Source: Cinclus cinclus (taxonomy: Eukaryota; Chordata; Aves; Passeriformes; Cinclidae). Taken from it: DNA of 64,000 nucleotides. The translations under genes were made by a program, and so were the position numbers. The stretch is taken from positions 10,913,648 through 10,977,647 of the forward strand of contig NC_085067.1 in the NCBI RefSeq assembly GCF_963662255.1, written 5' to 3'. Positions 25,301 to 36,239 of this stretch are shown here, piece after piece. A model generated the notes under the pieces. It made no database searches, had not been told where the DNA came from, and saw only the letters and a list, made by a program, of their open reading frames with translations. How positions within the stretch are numbered: the first letter of the stretch is position 1; each line of letters starts with the position of its first letter.

Positions 25301-26330
25301 GGCACCAGAACAGATATGTAATGCCATAAATCCATCGGTGAATGGAAGAATGGTTGTTGAGGATTCCCATTACCCCTGTAAGGTGCTATAGGAGTGGCTT
25401 GAAAGCACAGTCAGCTCAGACAGTGAAAAAGGTTCTTGTGGTGCTTCACAACTGAACTTGACTTCATTCCATGCTATTTTGTCAGAAATTGGAGTACGTA
25501 AGATGAGATTGGAGTACTTGAGCTGAAATTCTAGGTAGTATATGTCTGCCTTTCTGGCCTGCGGGGCAAAGTGGGGAGGACAAGGAAAATTAGTGTAATG
25601 AACCGAGGGAGAATGGGGAGCAGATACTGAGCAGACCTGTGGAGCAGTATAATTTGGGAAGAACATGCTTAGCTGAAAGGCAGCGTTGAGTGAATATGGC
25701 TATTCTGAAGCTCTGACACTGGGGACACATCAGGGGTCTGACCTGGGGAATGGCGGTGTGCAGGGAGGGGGCAGCAGACACAGGGCAGGAAGCAACCTTA
25801 GGCAGGGGAGCCAGAGGCAGGGCAGGGAGCTGAGGGAAGCAGGACCACAGGGAGGGATGGAAGGGTGAGCTGCCTGTTCCTGCACATCCACCGTGGAGCC
25901 ATGTGCCTGTTCCTCCATAGCAAACCATTGGGATCTGAGGCATGGCAACCCTCTGGTGTTGATACCAGACTGGTAAAGGTCTGGTGTCCCCCAGTCATTT
26001 TTCAGGCTGGGAAATTGTGTGTGGTTCCTGGCACAGGTTAAACATACACTCACCAGAGAGCTGTTCGTTGACCCTGCAGCTGCTTGATGAGGCACTCAAA
26101 GGTTGGGTTTATATTCATGCGCAATACCTGCCCATCACAGCAGCTTCTGAGCCTCAAAAGCTCTGAGTTACTCCAGGGTAGTTTTCTGAGGCTGTTGTAT
26201 GCTGTCTCCCAGTGCCCAGGAGATGGCACTCCTGCATTTGGTCAGTGTGCAGCTGTTCTCCAGATGCACCAGAGGTTGCCTGAAGAGGAAAATCCCATCA
26301 TGGGCTGCCTGTTTGGCTCTGCTGGGGAGG
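25301..26330. other. Intergenic sequence next to the class I retrovirus remnant
   Basis: Several overlapping short minus-strand ORFs (for example 25590-25943) occur where the C-terminal half of env and a 3' LTR would be expected. I could not recognise a transmembrane subunit, fusion peptide or LTR here. It may be decayed env or unrelated GC-rich sequence. Confidence 0.35.
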
Positions 26331-26713
26331 AAAGTGGCTACATTTGCAGGGTCTGGTGCTTTCTAATAATTATTTTTCTGTTGATTATTATTTTCTTAAA
26401 ATTTGGATATTTCTGGGATTTGATAGTAAGGATTCTTGCCTTTATTGTTACATTGAAAAAGTTAAATTTCATTATTATATTTACAATTTCCCTCTTTTTT
26501 CTTTTTTAATTTTGAGTCCAATACTGAATTGGTTTCTCTGGGATCCACTATGTAAAAGTTCTATTACTAACTTTATATTTTTTACAGGGAGTATTTTTTA
26601 TTTCATTAAGAAAAGTTTTCCCAGTGCGCCAGAGACATCCTTCCCCTAATACTGCTGAACTTAGAATTCACCCTTCTGGTCAGTCTTCTTTCCTTATATT
26701 TGCCTGATTTCAC

Positions 26714-26932
26714 TTAAGGAGTTAGTTCAACTGCACCTAACATTCTTTCTTTCCATGGCTGTTTTTCTGACGTCAAAGCCCCTCTACAGACCCAGCAGTT
26801 GGTTATGTTAAGTTCCTTACTTATTTTTTCCCCCAATTCTACAAACAGATTTTTCTCCAGTCTGGAGATATCTATTTCGTTTTTAAATTGCTGTTTAAGT
26901 TTTGTATACAAATTTTGAAGTGAAATTGGCAC
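26714..26932 (-). pseudogene. Retroviral env surface-subunit fragment (class I ERV)
   Basis: A 72-codon open stretch contains ELNITNCWVCRG, the NCWVC-type motif of gamma-like Env surface subunits, with a following SEKQPW. Similarity seems to continue leftward to about 26340 through several stops and frame changes. It is not translatable as a whole; only a fossil segment remains. Confidence 0.65.
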
Positions 26933-28059
26933 AGAGATTGTTGTACTGGATTTTCCTTTGTGTTTACTAGTTGTTCTTTTACCAAATTTTAGACTTTATT
27001 CTCAGTGATAAGTGTGAAACAGATCCATTTCTTTCCTTTTGGACATTTACTTTCCAATTTGTTACCACTTGTTCTTAAGTTTTCTGTAATCCAGTATTTT
27101 TTCCCTTTATGCATACAAGTACTTAACCTGGATGGCTTATAGCAGTGACTGTTGACATGCGTGTGTGTAATAAAAAAGGAACTTCTGTTTGTTTCCATAT
27201 ACAGCTTCCGGAATTTGTGACATGACTTTGCTGGCATTTCGAAAGGGAAAAGACAAAGTGTGACAGAAAAAAGAATAACAGAGGTCTGGTATGCCTTATA
27301 CCCCCACCTCCCAGGCCTATGGGGTTGCTGCCTATAGCAGGTGTGTATGATTTTCTTGGTGGTGAGTACAAGGGGCTAACAGTCTTGCCCTCTATTTCCT
27401 TGTTACTTCCTTTTTGTTATTTTCCAGGCAAATTGTCTTTTACACTCCTTAACTGTAGATTTTCACTGTTTTTCAAGTATCACCCAGTCAACAGGCACTA
27501 GTAATTCCCATCCACAAAGAAAAGTTATTATTTCAGTTGTTCTTGGTTCTATTTGGATAGGGAAAAAACTTCTTGCCCGACAGTTCATACAGCGAGAGCG
27601 TTGATTTTGTGAATTACAATACCAATTTTTTTAACAATTTAAACATTTAACTTCGGTAGCTCGTCTAGTATTGGAATGAATCAGACAAAGTATTTGGTAT
27701 AGCTGTGGTGGAGGTTGTAATTCTTCTTTTTCGTATAAGTCACAGGCTAAAGCTAGAATATGACTGAAACAGTCCTGATCCTCCTGTTTGAAGTGGAAGT
27801 ATCCCTCCTCAAGGGGAGTACCGGAGGCATCTCAGAACTTGTCCAGGTGGTACTTGAAACTACTTATATAAGCTTGGCCTTATTTCCCAGATAGGTGTGA
27901 TTCTTTGTATGTTTTTTTGATCATTTGGGTTTTCCCATTTTATTACTACCCAGTCCCTGCTTAAGAGTCAGTTTGGTATCACCAGGTTCAGATGTTATAG
28001 TCGACTCCTTAGGTTCTTCCACAGGTCCTTTGATTCTGCTGGCGTGGATCCACTCTTGT
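26933..28059 (-). other. AT-rich stretch between integrase and env remnants
   Basis: By position this should be the start of env and the end of pol in the class I retrovirus. It is full of stops in all frames, and I recognise no clear motif. Confidence 0.4.
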
Positions 28060-28760
28060 TTCCTGCTCTGGATTGTTGCCTCAGTCGTTAGCAGTACCTG
28101 AAAAGGACCTTCCTGTTGTGGAGTTAAAGATTATTCTTTCCATGTTTTCACTAATACCCATCCCCCTTGAATGGATACTATGGATTTTAAATTTTAAAGG
28201 TGTGGTTTGAGGGATTATCCTTTTCAACTGTGAATTTTCAAGTGTTTTTGCTGTTGTGGTGACATATTTCTTAACACTCATTTCCCCTACTTTATAAGTA
28301 GCAGTTTCACATTGGGTGGTTAAAAAGAGTAATCTAAACATTATCTTGTAGGATGACACTCCTAGTTTTAACCTGGGTTATGTTTGGACCCTTAACAGAG
28401 CCAAAGTAAACACTTTACTTACGACATTTGGGTTTCTATTACTATTACTTATTATTAATTTTGTTACAGTTTTCTTTAAAGTCTGGTTTACTCTTTTTAC
28501 TTGGCCCAAACTTTGAGGATGCAATGGGGTGTGTAATTCTTATTTTATTCCCAAGGCTTGAGTTACTTTCTGTATTAATCATTCTGTATCTGGGAATAAT
28601 TTGTTCCAAATAGGCTTTACATACTACATTAGCTGTAGCTCTGACAGTGGGAACAGCTTTTACTTAATGAGTTAAATGGTCTATTATTACTAATAAAAAC
28701 CACCTTTACCTTTTGTCAAGTTACACATTTCTTAGTTATTTGCTCTGCCAGTCCAAACAT
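28060..28760 (-). pseudogene. Retroviral integrase remnant (class I ERV pol)
   Basis: In minus-strand pieces separated by stops and shifts I see the strand after the first catalytic Asp (YLLVIID, then VKAVPTVRATANVV), the segment around the third catalytic position (ITHPIASSKFGPSKK), LALLRVQT, and, in the 92-codon frame at 28081-28359, the C-terminal part with SSYKIMFRLLFLTTQ and QTTPLKFKIH. The order and spacing match gammaretrovirus-type integrase. At least three stops or frame breaks make it non-functional. Confidence 0.8.
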
Positions 28761-29149
28761 TCCAATGCCCCTGTAATTCTTTAAAAATGATCGCACAAAA
28801 CCTGAGACTCCTAGTAAGTTTGTCATGCATGTCTTCTAATATTTTTTTGTAAGTGGCTTATTAAGTCACTGTCTCTTAACAGGAAATTTCTGCTTCCTGG
28901 ACTGTTAATTTTTTTTTCTTCTGTTTCACTAAACTTTGGAATTTCCAATTCCTCCTTGTCTGGGGTCAACAATTAACATAACCTGCTTTAATCTTAGTCT
29001 CTGCTGCTTCTCTAGCCTCTTGATCTGTCAAATTATTCCCCTTTATTTCTGAGGTAATTTCCCTTTAACATGTACTACGGCTTTTTCTTCAGGCAATTTT
29101 AATGCCTTTAAAACTAAAATGAGTCACTCATGTATTTATTCTTTTTGAA

Positions 29150-29480
29150 TTAAGTAGCCTCTTCCCATATTTTTAAAAAGTGTGTACTACCCCAAAGGCA
29201 CACTTTGAATCAGTGTATAGTGCAATACAACATGTACATATATGTATATACACTGATACATATTCTTACATATATATACTGATACATAGTTCTTTTTTGT
29301 GTGCTAAATATTCTAATGCTCTTTTTAGAGCATATAGTTCACAAAATTGAATGGACTAATTTTAAAGTAATTTTTCTTTTTTGATAGTTTGCATATTTTT
29401 TCCATCAACTAAGGTATGTCTTGACATTCTTTTTCCTTGTAAGCATGTGGATGAACCATCAACATATATTTTTTCTTCTA
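29150..29480 (-). pseudogene. Retroviral RNase H remnant (class I ERV pol)
   Basis: Motifs in order on the minus strand: VDGSS (first catalytic Asp), ELYALKRALEYL (catalytic Glu helix) and YTDSKCAFGVVH (near 29190-29217, catalytic Asp). A stop lies before ELYAL. AT-rich dinucleotide-like sequence (29230-29280) has expanded between the Glu helix and YTDSK. Confidence 0.8.
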
Positions 29481-29539
29481 GGAGGGCTTGTTATGTTAGA
29501 TTTTTCTTTCCTCGTCTAATGGTATCTGAAAATTCTTCC

Positions 29540-29760
29540 CCAGAACGTTATTACCTATTCCAGGAACCAGTAAGATATTTTCCCTCCATACCTTGGTCTC
29601 ACTGCCACCTATTGCACCTTTAATGACAGGAACTTCAAACTTTTTTCCCCCTTGCCCCTGCCATTTCTACGTGTCACTACATGCATCACATCCTCTGGAA
29701 TATATACTACACAAGTTCTTTTTGCCTCACTATCTGCTATAAATTCTAATACCTTCTCTT
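29540..29760 (-). pseudogene. Retroviral protease end, joined directly to RNase H
   Basis: A minus-strand stretch contains a NILLVPGIGNNVLGKNFQI segment, close to the VP...LLGRDLL end of retroviral aspartic proteases. It is followed almost at once by the RNase H start. The active-site half was not clearly seen. The join implies loss of about 1.5-2 kb of reverse transcriptase. Confidence 0.55.
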
Positions 29761-30081
29761 GTGGGCCTGTTTTTAAAGTTATTAAAGGCTTTAGATGATA
29801 GAGCCTATGACCTCCCCTCTCTTCTCCTAGGTGTATCTCCCGGACTACTCCCAGACTCCTTCTCAGGTGAGGGCACTTTCTCCCACAGTGTATCTCTTCC
29901 TCGCATCAGAAATAGGCATTTCCAGCTTGCTCCCGGTATCTTGACTGTGCCGGGGCTCCACCCGCTCCCCTTTTCCCCATCTCCAGAACCTGAATGTTTA
30001 GGAATAGTGTTAGGGGAGGAAATATCGGGATGCTTTTGGGTTTTAACTGAGTTCTCAGCATTTTGGTATGATACTCTTTTT

Positions 30082-30897
30082 CTAAAGAGGGAGTTCCCTT
30101 GGACCGCGGGAGCTGGAGTCACCAAGGGAATGCTGGCAAGGGCGGGGTTTAGTAATAAAGCTAGTGCCGCCAAAGAGAGAGGGATGGAAGTGGAAATCAG
30201 CTTCGAGACTCGGTCGTCCGAAGGTTAGGGGGCGGAGGTGGAGCCTGGCGCCGGAATCTCCGGAGAGCCTTCTGGAAACTAGACTGGGGCGCGGACTGTG
30301 CACTGGTGGCTCATGGCGCCCGGGACCGCGGCGCCTGGTACAGACGGAGGACTGGACAGAAGAACCGGCGTGAGTTGTGCTAGCACGGGCGGGGTCCACG
30401 GCGGCCGGGGCCACGGCTGGAGCAACCAGCGACAAAGCCGCGTCAGCCTGGGTCGAGGCTGGGAGAGGTGCGGGGGATGCGGCAGCCGGAATCGGGGCTG
30501 GGAGAAGCACTGGGGCTGGAGGAAAAATCGTAGCGGCGAGAACTGGGGCAGCTGGGGCTGGGGGAAAAACTGGAGCTAAAGGGGAAGGAAATGTTTCCAG
30601 AGGGTCCCTGGCCTTTTCTTGCTTTGTCTCTGTTTTTTGATACTTGGAAAACTTTTTACCCTCAGAGACTCTGTGTCTCTTGGCCCCATTCTCCGGACCA
30701 GTCAGTGCTCCCGAATCTACAAATATATTCAAGGTCTGGCAAATCCAAGCCTCCCGGGGCATATCTGCCAGCACCCCTCCCTCCCCCTTCTTTCCTTGAC
30801 TCACTGGCTCCTTGTCCCATTTCTCCAGGCGTCCTCTGGTTCGTCCGTGGCCTCTAAGCACTTCCTCAATAGCCTGAATACCACCCCCTTCCCACAA
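30082..30897 (-). pseudogene. Gag-like proline-rich frame of the class I ERV
   Basis: A 271-codon open frame on the minus strand has a matrix-like N-terminal part (DMPREAWICQTLN), a basic stretch and a long Pro/Ala-rich domain (about residues 100-170) typical of gamma-like Gag between matrix and capsid. The frame then continues through 29760-30170 in another register. Position just downstream of the leader supports gag. I cannot identify a capsid major homology region, so the call is tentative. GC content is far above that of the flanking pol remnant. Confidence 0.5.
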
Positions 30898-31194
30898 TAC
30901 AGAAAACCCTTTCTTTCAACAATAAAATACAACACACCGCCTTTCAGAAAACAAAGTTAAACCTAAAATCAACTTTCATAAGTTTAAATATACTTTCATT
31001 AATTTTACACTTACTTTTATTTCTTTATTTCACACATCCCCACTCACAAGACAACACAAGAATAAGGTACTTTTAAGTTATTTGTTAATATTCCCCCATG
31101 GATACTGTAAATGCTTAAATGTTGTTGTACAATCCCAGATACCACCTCCTTTTTGTCCCGTTTCCTAGTGGATTGTGCTGGGAGACCCTTTTTG

Positions 31195-31203
31195 CCCCCC
31201 CCC

Positions 31204-31245
<42 letters not shown>
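31195..31245. repeat. C(17)T(34) homopolymer tract
   Basis: Seventeen C followed by thirty-four T on the plus strand (A34-G17 on the retroviral strand), inside the ERV leader. It may be a decayed purine tract or poly(A) junction, and its length is likely uncertain in the assembly. Confidence 0.9.
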
Positions 31246-31248
<3 letters not shown>

Positions 31249-31678
31249 GGGTCCAACACCTCCCCTGGGACCCAGGTGTCTCTTTCTCTCCTTTTATCTT
31301 TTGCTTTGTCTCCTCACTGGCCGTTTCTCTGAAGAGATAGTGGAAAAACAGCACTTGGAGACTCCACACTAGCTTCCAGATCTGGGATAACCAGTCCGCG
31401 TCTTATTTACACACCATTCACCTCCCGTAACCGCTCCCCGAAGAGAACTTAAAATCTTTTTTCGTCTCCGGGTCTTCATGCACAAAACCTGTGGGGCAAA
31501 CTACCGCGGTTTCTTAGGGAGCCTTTTCCCTTTCCTTTGCTTTATTTGTCTCCTTGTCCACGGGGTATGGACCTGCAGCTGTCAGTCCGCACCGGAAGAA
31601 ACAGAGCGGGCCGCCGAACTCGGCGGGGTGCACCTCCCCCGCTCGGGATCCTCTGGGGTTTTGGAGGCGAGGTGTTAA

Positions 31679-31696
31679 TACTGGACGAGCCGCAGT
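31679..31696 (-). other. tRNA-Pro-like retroviral primer binding site
   Basis: On the minus strand CTGCGGCTCGTCCAGTAT matches the tRNA-Pro primer site TGGGGGCTCGTCCGGGAT at 13 of 18 positions, including the 9-base core GGCTCGTCC. It lies just after a TTTTCACA that could end a 5' LTR. Confidence 0.55.
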
Positions 31697-32000
31697 TGTG
31701 AAAACGAGGTTCACTTTCCTGGTAAAATTTTGAAATATTAATAAAAGACAATAAGAGACAGTAAAGCAATAGGTTGTATGGCCAGGTGCTTGGCATTTAG
31801 CCATGACCACTCTTGCTGTTTTGGAGACACCCCTTAAATTCACCATTCCGTTGCATATTCATAGACCTGTCATGCTTATTCAAACTTTTCAATTAACTAG
31901 TTTATATATTCCAGGAACTGTTTTGCTTGGCCACTCTTTGGGTCCGCCTTTTTAGAGCATGCGTGTTTCTTGGCTGTGGTTTTCACTTCTTATCAGTCTT
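31697..32000 (-). repeat. Candidate 5' LTR end of the class I ERV
   Basis: Upstream of the primer-site-like sequence, the minus strand has a TATATAAA box (31901-31908) and an AATAAG signal (31875-31880), and it ends TTTTCACA. The outer boundary is not visible. Confidence 0.4.
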
Positions 32001-32780
32001 AATTTGGGCTGTGGTCTTCAATTCTCCAAGAGTAGGTGCTGTCAGCTGGTATATCAATAGCAGGTGTCTTTACTGAGTGTTACCCAACCAGGCAGGCAGT
32101 TCACTTACTACAAAGACACTTTATCAGCTTAAGTTACTCCTAAAGAAAACTGTATCTTAAAAACGATTCCAACACCATACCTATAGTATCCACCCTAGTA
32201 TTTGTGAAAAGCCAATACCATAATACATATTTATAACAGAACTTAAATTGAATAACACTTAAATTTAACTTTGCTTAGTCTAACGCTTTAACAGAAATTA
32301 ACAGTACTTAACAGAATCTTAATTAATTTTGACTATCATTACAAGAAGTTACTGAAAATTTGTCATACAGCAGTTAAACATGCAAGTAAACAACTGTATT
32401 GAGGTAGTAATAACATGAATTTACTGTAGGAATTCAACTCCTGCAGCTTTTTAAATAATGCTTGTACAATAGATTTGAGTTTGGCCTAATAGAAGTAATG
32501 GGATATAAATATTGAAGGCTAAAACAATGAGTTTTACACAGGTAAATTGATTAGGTTAATGGGTGTGTAAGATTGATCCTTGCATACAAACAGTTGCAGA
32601 TGTAAGGGTTCAGTTTATTCCAAAGAGTAAGCTACTGTTGACTGTATTTGTGGTCCTTCGATATACTTAAAAGTGGCAAGGAAGAATAATTACACTTGCA
32701 TTACTAAATAGCTGTACTGAAAGTTTCACAATAAAAAATTTGTTAAAACTACAGAGTAAAAGGCAAGCAACTGGTTATAC
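32001..32780. other. AT-rich gap between the two retroviral remnants
   Basis: No recognisable coding motif or CR1. It could contain the outer part of one LTR or decayed pol of the class II element. Confidence 0.4.
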
Positions 32781-32859
32781 AAATGGTTTGACTGAGGTGA
32801 GGTGTCCCTTGGGGCCGTTTGATCTGTGTCAGGTGGTGGCTTTGATAGCTAAAGCTGCT

Positions 32860-33040
32860 TCCCCCAGTGCCTAAAAATGTCTGGAGCACTTCAGCAAGGG
32901 CCCATTGTGGGGACCATTCGGCTTGAGAGATAACAGTAACTCAGCCCCTGTGTCTATGAGACTGACAGGTGGTATCTTTTATTCTTTTAATGTCAGGGTA
33001 CATTGGCATGTACCTTGTTCTAATATAGGCTCTACCCAGC
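32860..33040 (-). pseudogene. Retroviral aspartic protease remnant (class II ERV)
   Basis: The minus strand reads PPVSLIDTGAELL, with the catalytic DTG at 32946-32954 and typical flanking hydrophobic residues. The frame is lost soon after, and a GTGGS-like flap region appears in another register. Confidence 0.7.
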
Positions 33041-33053
33041 AGTATTTAGGGTG

Positions 33054-33269
33054 TTAGGCAAACGTTGCTTCTGTCTGACAATTCAGGTGGGAAGCAAATG
33101 AACAGATGAATGTGACTGTGCTGGAGGTTTCCAGGTCCAGTCCAACGCTCCCTGGTGCAGCGGGTTGGAGATCAGCAATGGTCTGGTGAAGGCTGCTTGT
33201 GGTGGCTGGGTTGGGGCTGGCTGAGTCCACTCTGGATTTCACAAGCAGAGCATCTGACCATTTTTCCAC
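33054..33269 (-). pseudogene. dUTPase-like remnant (class II ERV)
   Basis: A 71-codon frame contains PAAPGSVGLDL, the first conserved dUTPase motif (usually PGSAGLDL or PGSAGYDL). Only about 180 bases separate it from the protease DTG, less than half of a dUTPase domain, so the domain is internally deleted. Confidence 0.65.
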
Positions 33270-33499
33270 TAAGCATCAAAAATTATATACTGAGCTGGGG
33301 TTAATAGTAAGTTCCCCATCTCCTTTAGATCATGAGGGGTCATAAGATTAGTTGGTAATGTAGACTGTAAAAGATTAGCGAGGTAGGGAGATCCCAGCCC
33401 GTGTTCTGTAGCCATGCAGCATAGTTTCTTAATTTCCAAATAAGCGAGGGGTTCCCACCGTGGGGTATTTCCTCCGGCACCACAAAACGTGACTGGCAT
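33269..33499 (-). pseudogene. Capsid N-terminal remnant (class II ERV gag)
   Basis: The 76-codon frame has WEPLAYLEIKKLC, EHGLGSPYLANLLQ and LLLTPAQYIIF, the helix pattern of beta/alpha-type capsid N-terminal domains. A TAG interrupts it, and similarity ends about ten codons later at the jump to the dUTPase region. Confidence 0.7.
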
Positions 33500-33679
33500 G
33501 ACTTATTTTTGTTGCGATATCAAAATCCCCCTCCTTCAGAGCCTTTTTTTTTAATTGCACCCAGTTTTCATGGGGGTCAGGAGGGAATAGGTCAGGCTCA
33601 GCACCTGGATCTATTGGTTCCCCGTCGAAGGGGACCCCTTCCTCCTGACTGCTAGAGCCCCAGTTGGCAATATATGCTG

Positions 33680-33895
33680 CTAAGGACCGTGAGACAGAAT
33701 GCCTTTCCCTTCTTTGTCTGGGTGAAGGGGGTGTTGATGGCTGTGGTAGCTCTCCAGTATCAGGAACACCATTTTCAAGCAGGGAGAGTCAGAGCGGGGC
33801 AGGGGGCCAGTGACATCCACAGAGGATACAGCCTGAGACTGCTCTTGCTTTTTCAATGTTTCAAAATTTGCCCTCCAGGCTGGGAGCATACACAT
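33680..33895 (-). pseudogene. Gag remnant upstream of capsid (class II ERV)
   Basis: A 71-codon open stretch between the primer site and the capsid piece. The position fits the matrix/p10 region; sequence similarity alone is weak. Confidence 0.4.
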
Positions 33896-34245
33896 TGCCT
33901 GCTCGAGTCCCGTAGTAGGCAGTTAATAGAGCTTAATGCCGACCTCGTCCTAGTAGTGGAGAGTAAAAATAGAAGAAGGGGTGGTATCGGGAAACATGCG
34001 TGACACCCATTGTAAAAGTTACTTAAAGTCATGCTTTAGGATGGGGGAGCCATGCTTTCCTGGAAGAGCAAGCATGGTTTTATTATCGTCTGTCTCCTCG
34101 GACATGTTCTGTCCCATAGTTCCATTTCCCTGGCTCACCTGTCATGTCACAGCAGGACAGGTGATTGTGGGCCCATATGCAGTTCTTTCATTGACACATC
34201 AGTTCTGAGGGCTCGCCGATTACTGCCAGGTAGGCCGGTCCTTCT

Positions 34246-34262
34246 CCTCACATGGGGCATCA
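34246..34262 (-). other. tRNA-Lys-like primer binding site
   Basis: Minus strand TGATGCCCCATGTGAGG matches the beta-retroviral Lys-type primer site TGGCGCCCAACGTGGGG at 12 of 17 positions. The location between a candidate LTR and gag supports it. Confidence 0.5.
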
Positions 34263-34550
34263 ATTATCAACAGTTGAGAGTGAGATGAGGACTACTGACT
34301 GGTGATCAGAATCTGAATTTACTATGAGCTCCATATGCTTATATACCATTCTAGGAAGGCTAGTAATTTTTTACTACATTGATTGGGTTAAAAATCACAC
34401 AGACAAACTTACACAAATGCTACAGCATTTCTACTTGATTCAATCTTTTTCCCTGTCACCAGTCTTGATTCAATCTTCTTACCCTGTTTGTTCTTGCCAA
34501 GGCATCTTGGTTATCAAACTACTTACGCTAATTAAATCCATAGATTAAAT

Positions 34551-35640
34551 CCTCTGTCTTAGCTCCCATATGGAGGTGCTTTAGGGAAGGATGACTAGCT
34601 CTGAGCGCTTTGCCCAGCACTGACAAGCCCCAGGGATGAAGGTCTGTCTGGTCCCTGCTGGGAAACACCCCAGGTTGGGCACCCACAGTGGTGTCACCCA
34701 GTGCTCCTGCTGTGCCTGCTCCCATGTGCCCATCCTGGCACAGGGCACAATGGCATCAGGGCATCAGGCAGGTTGGGCAAATGTGGGTCTAGCTCACTGT
34801 GGAGGAGGTGCTGTCCACAAGCTCTCTGGTCACTGGCCAAAATCCAGGTGTGGCCAGCCAGGTCCTGGTGCATCCTGGCCACCAAACATCACCCACACCG
34901 TGGCTGGACAGCCCTGGTCATGATGCAGTGTCCTCTTATCCCCATGGTCCCTGTTCTCCCCCTGATGGGAGCCCAGGCTGAGAACTGCGGGACTGATTCA
35001 AAACCCCCACTCACCCTTGGTCTCTCCAGCCCTCTGGGGCATTGCAGCATCACCTCCCAGCACTCAGTCCTGGGCTGCTGACATATGCCAGGCACTACCC
35101 TAGGGATGGATAGATCCCCACGGCATGGAGCCCCGTCTTGCTGAACTGACGCCCCTTAGGGGCACCCTTCTTCCCCCATCTCTTGCAGCAGGATGGAGCT
35201 GGAATTCCAACTTCCCCAGCCATGGCATGGAGCAGAGCAAAGACAGACTCAGATAGGGTTGCAGCAAATGGGACTCTGCCTGAACATGGTGCCCCCAAGC
35301 ATTGTCCAGTGTTCCTCCCCAGAACCCTGACTTCTCCTGTGTGTGTTTGCAGTGTCACTGCAAAGGTAGACATGAGGCAGTACAGTCTGGCTCCAGGGTT
35401 TGTTGGAGCTGATTCCTTACCCTGTGGGTAACAGAGCTGGGGGCTGTGCAGGGTCTCGGAAAGGAGCATAGCCTGAGCAAAGCAAGGTTCACTGACTGCG
35501 GGGAAAGGGAACTGGCACCATGTCCCCCTCCCTAGGACAGGAGTGGATGCACCCACCCCTAACCAGTACCTGTGTCCCAGTGCCAGTCAGCACCATGGCA
35601 GTGGGTGTGATGCCTTGGGTTTAGCTTTTTTATTTTTCAG
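34551..35640. other. Intergenic sequence, no gene recognised
   Basis: GC-moderate DNA with several overlapping short ORFs (the longest is 153 codons on the minus strand at 35095-35556). None shows a domain, splice sites or codon bias that I can support. Confidence 0.5.
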
Positions 35641-35806
35641 AATCTCTGCTTCTTAGTGTGTAACCCTGGAACTTCATATTTGGTGTTAGTAAGTTCTCAT
35701 CACAGGGTAGCTGCACAAAACAATCCCTTTCTAGCTGGAGAATCAAGGACACCTGATGCCCAAAAAGCACAAACAACAGCGAGGGAAAGGGGGCAAGCCA
35801 AGGGGC

Positions 35807-36032
35807 TGATACATCATAGCTTGGGACTGTGGTTGGGTAACGGACCCCAATATGTAGATGAACCAAAACTTATAGAAGTGTAGACTCGTGACTGGGATCC
35901 ATCTAGGATTTGATTTGGCTGTAGCCCTGGCCAGGCTCTTGCACTGCCCAAAGTGTATCCTTTCAATAAATACCTATTTTATCCCTTTTGCTCTGTCTAG
36001 TCTCTGTTCTAGGTCAGCCTTTCCAGGCATCA
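35807..36032 (+). repeat. Solo LTR candidate
   Basis: A purine-rich tract (GAGGGAAAGGGGGCAAGCCA then AGGGG, ending 35805) runs into TGATACATCA. Then comes AATAAA at 35965-35970 and a T/C-rich end reaching GGCATCA. The layout is polypurine tract, TG start, signal, CA end. Confidence 0.55.
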
Positions 36033-36239
36033 GGTGAAACTGTCCATGTGCCCGGTGCTTTGGATGATAGGTCCTGAGCCCCAGCGTTGCTGTGTTTCAG
36101 CTGGTGATAGTGCAGGAGCTGTGGGCAGAGCAGAGCGTGCATCAGGACTGCAAAGAAAACGGGGCACCAAGCTGGATGTTGAGGAAAACGTCTGGTGCAG
36201 GTGGGTCGGTTTTCAATCTGTAGATTGAGATGCAGATTG

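Larger units (their letters stand above)
26340..32000 (-). mobile_element. Class I (gamma-like) endogenous retrovirus, decayed and internally deleted
   Basis: Reading the minus strand from high to low coordinates, retroviral landmarks follow in order: a candidate LTR end and tRNA-Pro-like primer site (31679-31696), a proline-rich gag-like frame (30082-30897), a protease end with a LLGRD-like motif (about 29540-29600), RNase H (about 29150-29480), integrase (about 28060-28760) and an env surface-subunit fragment (26714-26932 and leftwards). The polymerase core of reverse transcriptase is absent. Every region carries stops and frame breaks, so no complete viral protein is encoded. The 3' LTR was not found. 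This is an old insertion, reported as a genomic fossil. Confidence 0.8.
32780..34550 (-). mobile_element. Class II (beta-like) endogenous retrovirus fragment: LTR, gag, dUTPase, protease
   Basis: On the minus strand from high to low coordinate: an AT-rich candidate LTR (34263-34550), a tRNA-Lys-type primer site (34246-34262), gag pieces (33680-33895 and 33269-33499), a dUTPase motif (about 33130-33165) and the protease active site (32946-32957). Capsid C-terminus, nucleocapsid and most of dUTPase are missing. Polymerase is not seen. Stops interrupt gag. It is a deleted fossil, separate from the class I element at its left. Confidence 0.75.

Noticed and set aside
25590..25943. Env transmembrane subunit of the class I ERV
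   Set aside because: The position fits, but I could not find the disulphide motif, immunosuppressive-type helix or membrane span, so it is not annotated.
30164..30640. Plus-strand Gly/Trp-rich and Ala-rich ORFs
   Set aside because: They are the antisense shadow of the proline/alanine-rich gag-like frame on the minus strand.
31044..31259. ORF with poly-Lys/poly-Gly
   Set aside because: It is a translation of the C/T homopolymer tract, not a gene.
35095..35556. 153-codon minus-strand ORF
   Set aside because: No recognisable domain, no splice context and overlapping ORFs in other frames; expected by chance in GC-rich sequence.
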